From: Cycas panzhihuaensis
Taxonomy: Eukaryota > Cycadophyta
DNA length: 64,000 nucleotides
NCBI GenBank assembly: GCA_023213395.1
Contig: CM041465.1
Location: forward strand, 46,569,741 to 46,633,740
Direction of reading: 5' to 3'
The translations under genes and the position numbers were made by a program. Shown piece after piece: positions 35,148 through 45,960 of the stretch (positions are counted from its first letter, which is position 1; every line of letters starts with the position of its first letter). The notes below the pieces were generated by a model. It was not told the DNA's origin. It made no database searches and saw only the letters and a program-made list of their open reading frames with translations.

Positions 35148-36227
35148 GGGTCATTTGTATTTGTAATGCCTTATCCTTGGAAATGTCTTGAAGATGATGC
35201 CTTCAACTTGATCCTTGTTTTCAATCTTGTAGTGATGTCTTTGCTGTAGAATGGTGTCTTCAACCTGGTTTTCATCTTTAATTCTATATTGATGTCTTTG
35301 TTGTAGCAGCTCTAGCAAGTGTAAATCATGATTCTTCATTGTGGTTGGTCTAGTCTTATTTTGATGTAGATCCTGTAAGTAACCATCTTCAAATATAACT
35401 TACTTATCATCATTATCCTGTATAAATTATTCATCACCATGTACAACAATGATTTCTTCAACCTTTGGAGCAAAATCTTAATCAAATTGCGTACTCTTTA
35501 AACTTGAATCAATGCTCAAAGAAGGAATAATATTTAAACTTGAATTAATACAAGACTAATTTTCTATAGGACCATCAAATTCATATTCAAATTCCTTTGA
35601 AATAATAGTGTCATCTAAATAGACTTTTATCGATTCATCACTCTCAACATCTTTGATAATAGTTATAGTATCATCAATACATTCAATCATATGTTTAGTA
35701 GTAGTTTCATCAATATTCAAATATTCTTCATCTTGACATACTATTTCATTAGTGTTGATAATATTTTCTTCATTCATTTTACCTATATCATAACCATCAT
35801 TGATCTTATTTGCCTTTTCAATAATTTGTTGTGTCTCTTCAGGAGTTTGTTCAAATACATCCTTTAAAAAATCTCAAACTTCCTTTGTAGTACTTGCATG
35901 TTGAATCTTAGGAATGACAAAATGATATGCGGAAGGAAGATCAACCTTATCTAATGCAACAAGAATCATGATAAGTGACTTTTTGTCTTTCCTTTCAAGC
36001 ATTTCCTTTTCTTCTTCATTCTTAGGAATATCATATCCATCAGTAACAAGTTTCCAAAACCCTCTAGCTATGAAAAAACATCTCATTTTAATTGTCCAAA
36101 AGAAAGAGTTTGCTCCATTACACTTAGGTATTGAAAGAAGTGAATCCCTTAAGTAATATTCATTTGTTTTATGGATATATATAACCACATCATTCTCCTC
36201 CATGATTGTAAGTGTACCTCTAAACAA
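35148..36227 (-). pseudogene. B gag-like protein with C-terminal repeats
   Basis: Starts near MFRGTLTIMEENDVV (36,227). SFFWTIKMRCFFIARGFWKL and a following STTKEV*DFLKDVFEQTPEE match A and C. An acidic middle (NIDETTTKHMIECIDDT) and two C-terminal repeats (HQYRIKDENQVEDTILQ, HHYKIENKDQVEGIIF) end with TFPRIRHYKYK just before the polypurine tract. Broken by several stops, for example in the acidic region. No polymerase follows. The N-terminal end was copied again at 38,441-38,575 by the tandem duplication. Confidence 0.82.
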
Positions 36228-36523
36228 TGTCCTTTTTTTTCAATTAGAAAACTTACCTAATATTGGTAACATGCCCATTAATTAATCTTAAAAACCCTTT
36301 TCATGTCTCATGTCCCTCATATCACTGACTTCATCATCATATCATCACCTTGTCCATCTCTCATATTGCTAAATAGTCACATACAATGAATATCTGAACC
36401 ACTTCCTTCACCATCAAATCAATGCCTATACCACATACATCTCACAAAGATCATGCATACCTCACATCACCATTAAATTGCCAAGATACATCATACTTTA
36501 CTTAATTGCACAAAACATGACTC

Positions 36524-36758
36524 TATTGCAATATTGATAATGCACATTTATTTTGTCCCACATGTAATTGGGTCCTACTCTCATTATCATGACATGTATT
36601 ATAAATACACAACATTGTGTATCATATTATATCAGTCGTAATGATGTTTCGTTAATACAATGGAGGTACCTAAAGGGTACCATTTGATCCTGTGGAGGTG
36701 CTTTTATTCTATTTGGTTCTATTTTTGAATATCTTATTATAGGTTCTATTTTCCATCA
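36524..36758 (+). repeat. 5' LTR of C
   Basis: 235 bp. The start reads TATTGCAATATTG (intact form TGTTGGAATATTG at 42,058). Followed directly by the primer site. Confidence 0.93.
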
Positions 36759-36770
36759 TGGTATCAGAGC
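36759..36770 (+). other. Primer-binding site of C
   Basis: TGGTATCAGAGC, exact initiator-Met tRNA complement, abutting the LTR. A second copy is at 39,091-39,102. Confidence 0.95.
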
Positions 36771-38440
36771 ACCCATGTTGAGAGAGGTATTTTGTTCGGT
36801 ATCAGAGTGGTGTTTGGGGAGGTGCCATCAAGGGTTGAAATCATATTTGAGAGAATAAATGTTGAAATTTCAAAAAAGTAATGGCAAAATTAAGACAAAA
36901 TGGCTCGTTCTATAAAATTTGAGTGGTTGCACTGCAAATTTTGGGGTGAAAGTGTGAAAATTACAGCATAATTAATTTCAACATGTTTTTTTTCTGTCAC
37001 CATATTTTTGGGATAGATTTTCAACCTCAACTTCAAAGAGCCATAACTTTAGCTACACATATCCAAATGACCTCAATTTGTTTTTGATTCTATATTCTTT
37101 TGAATTTACTTTCTAATGGAAGTGGTTTGAGGTTCATCAGAGTTTAGAGTGAAAAGTTATTAGTAGTTTATCAAAAGATACTATTATAGTCCCTAGAAAC
37201 ACTAATTATAGAATTCTTAAAAGGGCTATAACTTTTGATCTAGATATTAAAATTTAATTTCTTCTAAATTGTTGGAATTGTATTTCATAGGCCATCATTT
37301 CCATCTATATTTTATGTATTTTTAGCTATATTTATTTTTAGAAATAAGTTTTTTGGGAATTTAAGGGTTTCATATTGATATGGTGACGTGAATAAGGCAA
37401 TGGTAATGAGGTGATATAAGTGTTTTACACTCTTAATTGGTAACAAAGTAGTGACATTTGGCATTGGCATAGTGCTATCTTGCATATGATTTATAGAAGT
37501 TAGGTAATGTTGCAATATGAGGTAACTTTGTGATATGGCAATGCTTGTGAGTGTCTTTGAATACCTAACTCATTGGTGATATGAGGCATGGTTGTGACGA
37601 TGAGACATGCATATGGTGAAATAAAGAAGTTGGTGATGTTAGTTATCTTGCATGTGAGTGCATGAGAGAGTTTGTAAGGCATGCTAGTGATATAGTGCTC
37701 TTTAGCATGCGATTATATGAGAGTAGTTTGATGATATGATGCATTGATTAGGTGACTATTTGAGGCTTTCTTATGTATTATACATGGGAGAGTACTTTAT
37801 GATGTGATACGACATTAATTCATGTTGATGAGGGTGACTATTGGTAACTAGAGATGCATGATAGTGATTGTTTAATGGTAATTTGAGTGTTTTCTTACAT
37901 TTATTTATATGAGAGAACTATTATGATGATGACATAGTGTGGTGATTAAGTGATAGTGCATATGTTTGCATGAATGAGTTGGATGGCATATGTCAACTTA
38001 GTGCTTCTTGGAATGTGATTTATATGAAGGAGCTTTATAGACATGATAAGGCAAATTTGAGGACAAGAAAAATGACGATTTGAGGCAATGAGGTGCTTGT
38101 TGCATGTGAGATTACATGATAAGATTGGATATTTGTTGGGCATGTGAAGGGCAAAATTAGGGTTATTTTAATGATGTTTTTTCAATTGACTGAATGCAAA
38201 GAATGATGAGTTTTTTTAAGTTACCTGAGTTGTAGGGAAATAAACTTTATTGAGTGGTGTTATGGCATGAGTTATATTTTGGGAAATTAAGTGAGGTATG
38301 ATGTGTCTTGGCGATTTAATAGTGACGTGAGGTATGCATGATTTCTATGAGATGTATGTGGTATAAGCTTTGATTCTATGGTGAAGTAAGTGTTTCTTTG
38401 TATGTGATATATGTTTATTTGATGATGAGGATGTTTCTTT
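36771..38440 (+). other. Leader of C, first copy
   Basis: No coding sequence. From about 37,440 it is built of diverged repeats with a phrase like CATGTGATTTATATGAGAGA every 60-130 bp (37,644, 37,690, 37,770, 37,895, 38,010, 38,095). Minus-strand frames of 60-67 codons within it are shadows. Confidence 0.7.
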
Positions 38441-40795
38441 GTTTGCTCCATTACACTTAGGTATTGGAAGAAATGAATCCCTTAAGTAATATTCATTTGT
38501 TTTATAGATATATATGACCACATCATTCTCCTCCATGATTGTAAGTGTACCTCTAAACAATGTCCTTTTTTTCAATTAGAAAACTTACCTAATATTGGTA
38601 ACATGCCCATTAATCAATCTCAAAAAACCTTTTCATGTCTCATGTCCCTCATATCACTGACTTCATCATCATATCATCACCTTGTCCATCTCTCATATTG
38701 CTAAATAGTCACATACAATGAATATCTGAACCACTTCCTTCACCATCAAATCAATGCCTATACCACATACATCTCACAAAGATCATGCATACCTCACATC
38801 ACCATTAAATTACCAAGATACATCATACTTTACTTAATTGCACAAAACATGACTCTATTGCAATATTGATAATGCACATTTATTTTGTCCCACATGTAAT
38901 TGGGTCCTACTCTCATTATCATGACATGTATTATAAATACACAACATTGTGTATCATAGTATATCAGTCGTAATGATGTTTCGTTAATACAATGGAGGTA
39001 CCTTAAGGGTACCATTCGATCCTGTAGAGGTGTTTTTATTCTATTTGGTTCTATTTTTGAATATCTTATTGTAGGTTATATTTTCCATCATGGTATCAGA
39101 GCACCCATGTTGAGAGAGGTATTTTGTTCGGTATCAGAGCAATGTTTTAGGAGGTGCCATCAAGGGTTGAAATCATATTTGAGAGAATAAACATTAAAAT
39201 TTCTAAAAAGTAATGGCGAAATTAAGACAAAATGGCTCGTTCTATAAAATTTGAGTGGTCGCACTACAAATTTTAGGGTGAAAGTGTGAAAATTACAGCA
39301 GAATTAGTTTCAGCCTATTTTTTTTCTGTCACTGTATTTTTGGGATAGATTTACAACCTCAACTTCAAAGAGCCATAACTTTAGCTACATATATCCAAAT
39401 AACCTTAATTTATTTTTTATTCTATGTGCTTTTGAATTTACTTTCTAATGGAAGTGGTTTGAGGTTCATCAGAGTTTAGACTGAAACGTTATTAGTAGTT
39501 TATCAGAAGGTACTATTATAGTCCCTAGAAACACTAATTATGAAATTCTTAAAAGGGCTATAACTTTTGATCTAGATATTAAAATTCAATTTCTTCTAAA
39601 TTGTTGGAATCGTATTTCATAGGCCATCATTTCCATCTATATTTTATGCATTTTTTAGCTATATTTATTTTTAGAAATAAGTTTTTTGAGAATTTAAGGG
39701 TTTCATATTGATATGGTGACGTGAATAAGGCAATGGTAATGAGGTGATATAAGTGTTTTTCACTCTTAATTGGTAATAAAGTAGTGACATTTGGTATTGA
39801 CATAGTGCTATCTTACATATGATTTATATAAGTTAGGTAATGTTACAATATGAGATAACTTTGTGATATGGCGATACTTGTGAGTGTCTTTGAATACTTA
39901 ACTTATTAGTGATATGAGGCATGGTTGTGACGATGGGACATGCATATGGTGAAATAAAGAAGTTGATGATGTTAGTTATCTTCCATGTGAGTGCATGAGA
40001 GAGTTTGTAAGGCATGTTAGTGATATAGTGCTCTTTAGCATGCGATTATATGAGAATACTTTGATGATATGATGCATTGATGAGGTGACTATTTGAGGCT
40101 TTCTTATGTGTATTATACATGGAAGAGTACTTTATGATGTGATGCAACATTAATTCATGTTGATGAGGGTGACTATTGGTAACTAGAGATGCATGATGGT
40201 GATTGTTTAATGGTAATTTGAGTGTTTTCTTACATTTATTTATATGAGAGAACTATTATGATGATGATATAGTGTGGTGATTAAGTGATAGTGCATATGT
40301 TTGTATGAATGAGTTGGATGGCATATGGTAACTTAGTGCTTCTTGGAATGTGATTTATATGAGGGAGCTTTATGGGCATGATAAGGCAAATTTGAGGACA
40401 AGAAAAATGTTGATTTGAGGCAATGAGGTGCTTGTTGCATGTGAGGTTACATGACAAGATTGGATATTTGTTGGGCATGTGAAAGACAAAATTAGGGTTA
40501 TTTTAATGATGTTTTTTCAATTGACTAAATGCAAAGAATGATGAGTTTTTTGAAGTTACCTGAGTTGTAGGGAAATAAACTTTATTGAGTGGTGTTGTGG
40601 CATGAGTTATATTTTGGGCAATTAAGTGAGGTATGATGTGTCTTGACGATTTAATGGTGACGTGAGGTATGCATGATTTCTATGAGATGTATGTGGTATA
40701 AGCTTTGATTCTATGGTGAAGTAAGTGTTTCTTTGTATATAACTATTTGGCAATATGTGAGATGCATAAGGTAATGGTGTGATGATGATGTTTGT
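38441..40795. repeat. Tandem duplication, unit 2
   Basis: Direct repeat of unit 1. It opens with the B gag start (minus, 38,441-38,575), then B leader, GACTC (38,851-38,855), C's LTR copy and leader. Alignment is clean to 40,738 and continues with an indel to about 40,795. Confidence 0.9.
38856..39090 (+). repeat. Duplicated copy of C's 5' LTR
   Basis: 235 bp, about 7 differences from 36,524-36,758, followed by TGGTATCAGAGC at 39,091. Confidence 0.93.
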
Positions 40796-40861
40796 AATAT
40801 GAGGGACATGAGATATAAGAAAGTTTGTTGAGATTGATGGGTGAATTTGTTGATTGAAAAA

Positions 40862-42033
40862 GGGATGTGGTGTTAGAAAATGGAATTTACAATCATATAG
40901 GATAATAACGTGGTTATATATGCTCCTAAAACAAATGAATACTACTTAAAAGATTCATTTCTTCTAATACCTAAGTGTAATGGAGAAGACTACTTCTTTT
41001 GGACAATTAAAATGAGATGCATTCTCATAGCTAGAGGTTTGTAGAAGATTGTTACTGATGAATATGATATCCTTAAGGATGGAGAAGAAAAGGAAATACT
41101 TGAGAAGAAAGATAGAAAGGCATTCATTATGATTCATGCTACATTCAACGAGGTTGATCTTCCTTCTGAATACCATTTTGTCATTCCTATGATTCTACAT
41201 GAAAGTACTACTAAAGAAGCTTGGGATTTTCTAAGGGAAGTATTTGAACAAACTCCTGAAGAAACACAACGAATGATTGAAAAGGAAATTAAGGTCAGTT
41301 ATGGTTATGGTACAGGTACAACGAATGAAGAAAATATCATCAACACTGATGAAACAACATGTTAAGATGAAGAAGGTATGAGTACTGATGAAATTTCTAC
41401 TGAATGTAAAGAAATGATGGTTGAATGTATTAATGAGACTACAACTATTGATGAAGATGTTGAAAGTGATGAGTTGATAAAGGTTTGTATAGATGACACC
41501 ATGATTTCAAGAGAAATTAAGTATGAATCTGATGATCCTATAAAGGATGAGTCTTATATTGATAATATTCCTACTTTAAGTATTGATTCAAGTTTAAATG
41601 ATGATCCTACTTTGAGCATTGATTCAATTTTAAAGAGCATGTAAGTTGATCAAGATTCTGTTCCAAAGGTTGAAGAAATCATTATTGTACATGGTGATCA
41701 AGAACTTATACAGGATAATGATGACAAGCAAGTTATGTTTGAAGATGGTTACTTACAGGATCTTCATCACAATCAGACTAGACTAGCAGCAATAAAGAAT
41801 CAAGATTTGCACTTACTAGAACAACTACATCAATGTAGTCACTATAGAATTGAAGATGAAAATTAAGCTGAGGATATCATCTTACAAAGGAATCAGTACA
41901 GAATTGAAGATGAAAATCAAGATGAAGACATCATTCTGCAGCAAAGATATCACTACAAGATTGAAGACAAGGATCAAGTTGAAGACATCATTTTCAAGAC
42001 ATTTCCAAGGACAAGGCATTATAAATACAAATG
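40862..42033 (+). pseudogene. C gag-like protein with acidic region and C-terminal repeats
   Basis: The best-preserved copy. The frame begins around 40,870-40,900, then VVIYAPKTNEYYLKDSF, DYFFWTIKMRCILIARGL (about 40,985-41,040), TTKEAWDFLREVFEQTPEE (41,208-41,265), an acidic stretch with DETTC, ECINETTTIDEDVESDE (to about 41,640), LHLLEQLHQ, and three repeats (SHYRIEDEN*AEDIILQ, NQYRIEDENQDEDIILQ, YHYKIEDKDQVEDIIF) at about 41,830-42,000. It ends at TFPRTRHYKYK and stop (42,033), 12 bases before the polypurine tract. Only about four stops interrupt it. No zinc knuckle, protease or polymerase. Confidence 0.85.
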
Positions 42034-42044
42034 ACCCAAATGTG

Positions 42045-42057
42045 CATTAAGGGGGAG
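42045..42057 (+). other. Polypurine tract of C
   Basis: CATTAAGGGGGAG directly before the 3' LTR. The same tract is found in A, B and, slightly changed, F. Confidence 0.9.
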
Positions 42058-42292
42058 TGTTGGAATATTGATAATACACATTTGTTTTGTCCCACATACA
42101 AATGGGTCCTACTCTTACTATCATGACATGTATTATAAATACACAACATTGTGTATCATATTATATCAAGTATAATAATATTTTGTTAATACAATGAAGG
42201 TACCTTAAGGGTACCATTCTATCCTATGGAGGTGCTTTTATCCTATTTGGTTCTATTTGTGAATATCTTATTTTAGGTTCTATTTTCCATTA
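42058..42292 (+). repeat. 3' LTR of C
   Basis: 235 bp, starts TGTTGGAATATTG and ends TTTTCCATTA, followed by GACTC. Confidence 0.93.
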
Positions 42293-42297
42293 GACTC

Positions 42298-44496
42298 ATG
42301 CCACAACATTACCATGAATAATCTACACAATGATCTATACCATTCAATAAAGTTTGCTTCCTTTCAACTCAAGTATCTTTAAAAAATAGCTCACTTTCTT
42401 ATCAATTTGTGATCATCATTACCTTGATAATAATCACCCATAAACATGCCCTCTTATTACCTACTTCTTGCCCATAGCACACCCTCAAACTCCCCTAATT
42501 AACTTGCCATATAACTTACATGCAATAAGTACCTCATCACCTCATATCACCATCTTTCTTGCCCTTAAATTTGCCTTATCATGCCCTCTTCTTTTCCCAT
42601 AAAGCTCCTTCATGTAAATCACATTCCAAGGAGCACTAAATAGCCATATGCCACCCAACTCACTCATGTAAACACATGTATAATTACCTCATCACCACAC
42701 TATGTCATCATCACAATAGCTCTCTCATATAGAACACATGCAAGAAAGCACTCAATTTCTATTAAACAATTACCATCATGCACCTCAAATCACCAATAGA
42801 GTGCTAAATGACTTAATGTTATCTTACATTACCAAAGTACTGTCCCATGTACAACAAATGCAAGAGAGCCTTAAACAGTCACCTCATATTGCAACATCAC
42901 CTAACTTATTCTCTCATGTAAATCACATGTAAGAAAGCACCATGCCAATGCCAAATGTCACCTCTTCGTCACTAATTAAGAGTGCAAAATAAACACTCAT
43001 ATCACCTCATTACCATTGCCTCATCACTTAGCCATTTCCACAATGCCTTATGTATACCACATATCACCATTGAATATATGCTTGCCCACTTAAAATAAAG
43101 TAGTAGTGATATTTCAACCTTTCTAATAAAGAGCTTCTACTATATAAATTGAATGGCAAAGACATCTAAAAAAATAATAAATATTAAACTATGACAAGTG
43201 AATATATCAATGGGTATATATCAAATTAAGAAATATTGAACCTGCAATGCCTCACAAGGGTAATATGACTGTGATATTAATTAAATTGGTGGCTGATGAC
43301 TTCATTAAAATAAATCAACACAAATTTATAAATATCAAAGTTGAATTCCAATATAAAGTTGAAATAATCAATTGGAGACTAAGGATGAATCAATATATAC
43401 TAATAATGCTCAAAATAACAAGTCAAAATCAATGATTAATATTAGGTGGGCAACTTTATAGAATGATAATTTTGCCAAATGATATATAATGATTAATGGC
43501 CATATGTAGAAATGACTACATATGTATACCACAGCATATAAATAATAAGAATGGATGAATTTTATCATGCAGTTGTAGTCATAGGCAATAACTTCAGCAC
43601 ACTTAATACAAACTAAATTCAAAGTTATCATGCACATGTATATATAGATAGGTGGCAGTAAAATTAGAAAATAATCAGAAGCTCCATGTATTTAATTACC
43701 CTTACATCATGGCTCTATGAGATTATTGAAAATACTCATACTCAAATATTATAGTGCTTCTTATTAAAACATCATGGTGGACATCAAATATTCACGCAAT
43801 GAATGAATTCATATAAATGATGCAAATATAGCAACACTAATAGACAGATAAATTACAATGATATAGAAGAGATATATATTTACACAAGTTGGGTAAACAT
43901 GTAGAGGGCTGACTTTATTTATTCATTGCAGACTACAATATAAATATCAAACAAATATACAGGTAGTTGAACAAAGAACACATAGGGCAGCACAGATATA
44001 TCATGGTGATGGGCAATTCAATTTTTTATGGTAAATAGAATAATAATTGGGCAACCTCATATATATCAATGGGTGACATTTAAATATATAAAGATTACCT
44101 CATTATTTATGATTGTATACAAGATCAAATTACGATATCTTTGGGCTTTATGACATGATCTAAAGATTTGTAAATAATACTACATAAAGTCTATGTTTTC
44201 CATGGTGAATGCAAACTTAGAATGGTTGCATTTTCCCAATCCTCTTCATTAGCACTAGTATCACACCACCTTCACTACGTCTTATATGCTTTTATAGATT
44301 AGGGTTTTGCCAATCTCAAACATGAATGGAGACGTTACTGGACATAATAATAATCACCTCAGATTTCACAAACCACCATGATCAGTAGGTAACAAAGGCT
44401 ATAGTCAATGCCAAGATTAGGGTTTTTGCCTTAACACAACCACGAATCATCAAACTGAGTCATGGGACAAACACATGATCATAACTTGCTCAACTT
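42298..44496 (-). other. Leader of B, right of C
   Basis: No coding sequence. The left part (42,300-43,060) has the same diverged repeats as C's leader, in opposite orientation (CACATGCAAGAAAGCAC type phrases). The rest is AT-rich. Primer site TGGTATCATAGCC at 44,509-44,497. Confidence 0.7.
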
Positions 44497-44509
44497 GGCT
44501 ATGATACCA

Positions 44510-44739
44510 TGTTAGAAATCAAACTTGTAATAAGATAGTATTTACAAATAGAATAGAAATAAACACCTTAGGATCGAATGGTACCTTTAAGGTACCTCAA
44601 ATTATATTAACAAAACATCCTTATAATTGATACATCATATGATACACTATGTGTATATTTATAATACATGACATGATAATGAGAATGGGACCCACTTATA
44701 TGTGGGATAAAACAAATGTGCATTACTAATATTCCAATA
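44510..44739 (-). repeat. 5' LTR of B
   Basis: 230 bp, starts TGTTAGAAATC and ends TTCCAATA (CA mutated), followed by TATAA. Confidence 0.92.
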
Positions 44740-44744
44740 TATAA

Positions 44745-45960
44745 TTTACCTCTTTATCTCATTTATGATATATATATAGATTTAAAATATAAAAATAAGA
44801 GAGATATCAAAGTATTCTAGGAGATTCACCTAGTATGCATTATTATTGATACATTTTATAATACAACATGATCTAGCCTTTTTGTAGTTAAGCTTATTAT
44901 AGGTCCCTTGGGAGAATTTATCTTTCCTCAAGTGAACCATTACTAAGTCACCTTCTTCAAATACCTTATGTTTGCAAGTCCTCTCTATTGCTTCCTTGTA
45001 CTTTTTATTATTATCTTATAACCTTTTCCTTACCTCCTCAAGAACCTATTATATATGCTTTGTATAAGCTTATGTATCATCACTTACCTTTTTCCCACTG
45101 GTTAGGTGTACCAAATCTAGCACACCCTTGGGGTTTCTATTATATACAACTTGAGAAGGTGACTTACCTATTGACCTATTTATAGAACTATTATATGTAA
45201 ATTCTACCTAGGTTAATGCTAAATCCTACTATTTGGGCTTCTCCCCAATAATGAACCTTAGTAAATTTCTTAAACTTCTATTTACCACTTCAGTTTACCC
45301 ATCAATCTATGGATGGTAGGTGCTTCTAGCTTCTTCGATAAATTCTTTTAGAAATGGCTAAAAAACTTTGAGTCTCGATCCAAATTGATAACATTCAGAA
45401 TGCTATGCAACCTTATAACCTCCTTAAAGAATAAATCTATTATACTAACTGCATCATTTATCTTCTTGCATATAATAAAATAAACTATTTTTAAAAGATA
45501 ATCAATGACAATTAAAATTATATCATTACCTCTTTGTGTATGTGTTAATCCTAATATGAAGTCGATACTCAAGTTTGTCCATGGTCCTTGAGGTACCAGT
45601 AAGGGAATATATAAGCTAGTATCATGTAAATGTCCATTGGCCATATGACATTTCCTGTAGTATAGCACAAATCTTTCCATATCACTCTTTATTTAAGGCC
45701 AAAATACTTTTCTTCTACTAAATCTATGGTCTTATTTCGACCAAAATGCCCCCAATATCTCTACTATGTAACTCTCATGTGATGTTCTCTCTCATGGAGC
45801 CCACTAGGATGCATAACTATCTTTCCTTAAATAGGTAGCCATCTTGCATAAAGTACTCATCATATAAAGAACTACATCCCTCAATTAGAGGATTCTTACA
45901 ATGCTTAATAATTATTCTAAAGTTAGGGTCTGAGTTATACATATTCTTAATGGCTTTAAA
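44745..45960 (-). pseudogene. D integrase, decayed
   Basis: Minus strand: HPSGLHEREHHMRVTQ (about 45,820-45,770) marks the zinc-binding domain. RKCHMANGHLHDTSLYIPL is followed by the core with PWTNLSIDFILGL (first catalytic Asp, about 45,560) and VINLDRDSKFFSHF (second Asp region, about 45,390-45,350). The C-terminal part runs to 44,745 with many stops and is cut by B. Integrase would insert the DNA copy. A chromodomain for D itself cannot be seen. Confidence 0.85.

Larger units (their letters stand above)
36108..38440. repeat. Tandem duplication, unit 1
   Basis: Contains 416 bp of B (gag start and leader), the GACTC junction, C's 5' LTR and about 1.7 kb of C's leader. It repeats directly as unit 2, with an offset of about 2,333 bp. 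Over the LTR the units differ at about 7 of 235 positions. The last 37 bases do not align simply with unit 2. Confidence 0.92.
36524..42292 (+). mobile_element. C: gag-only Copia-like element inserted in B's leader
   Basis: Plus strand, flanked by GACTC (36,519-36,523) and GACTC (42,293-42,297). Element A shows the empty site as CTACTCATGCC. 5' LTR 36,524-36,758, primer site 36,759, leader, gag (40,880-42,033), polypurine tract, 3' LTR 42,058-42,292. The LTRs differ at about 25 of 235 positions (10.6%). The 5' end has been duplicated, so a second LTR copy lies inside at 38,856-39,090 along with a stray piece of B. Confidence 0.93.
34898..44739 (-). mobile_element. B: gag-only Copia-like element inserted in D, carrying C
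   Basis: LTRs of 230 bp at 34,898-35,127 and 44,510-44,739 with TATAA duplications at 34,893-34,897 and 44,740-44,744. It has the same layout and gag as A, but a divergent LTR (TGTTAGAAATC). C is inserted in its leader. The LTRs differ at about 31 of 230 positions (13.5%), nearly all transitions, making it the oldest of the gag-only copies measured. Confidence 0.92.

Noticed and set aside
38441-38575. Separate minus-strand gene near 38.5 kb
   Set aside because: It is the copied N-terminal end of B's gag in tandem unit 2.
37312-40478. Several 60-67 codon minus frames at 37.3-38.1 and 39.8-40.5 kb, nearly identical in pairs
   Set aside because: They are antisense readings of the duplicated C leader; the similarity comes from the duplication, not from coding constraint.
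44988-45185. Plus frame of 65 codons with a GVPNLAHPWGFYYI stretch
   Set aside because: Antisense of D's integrase region.
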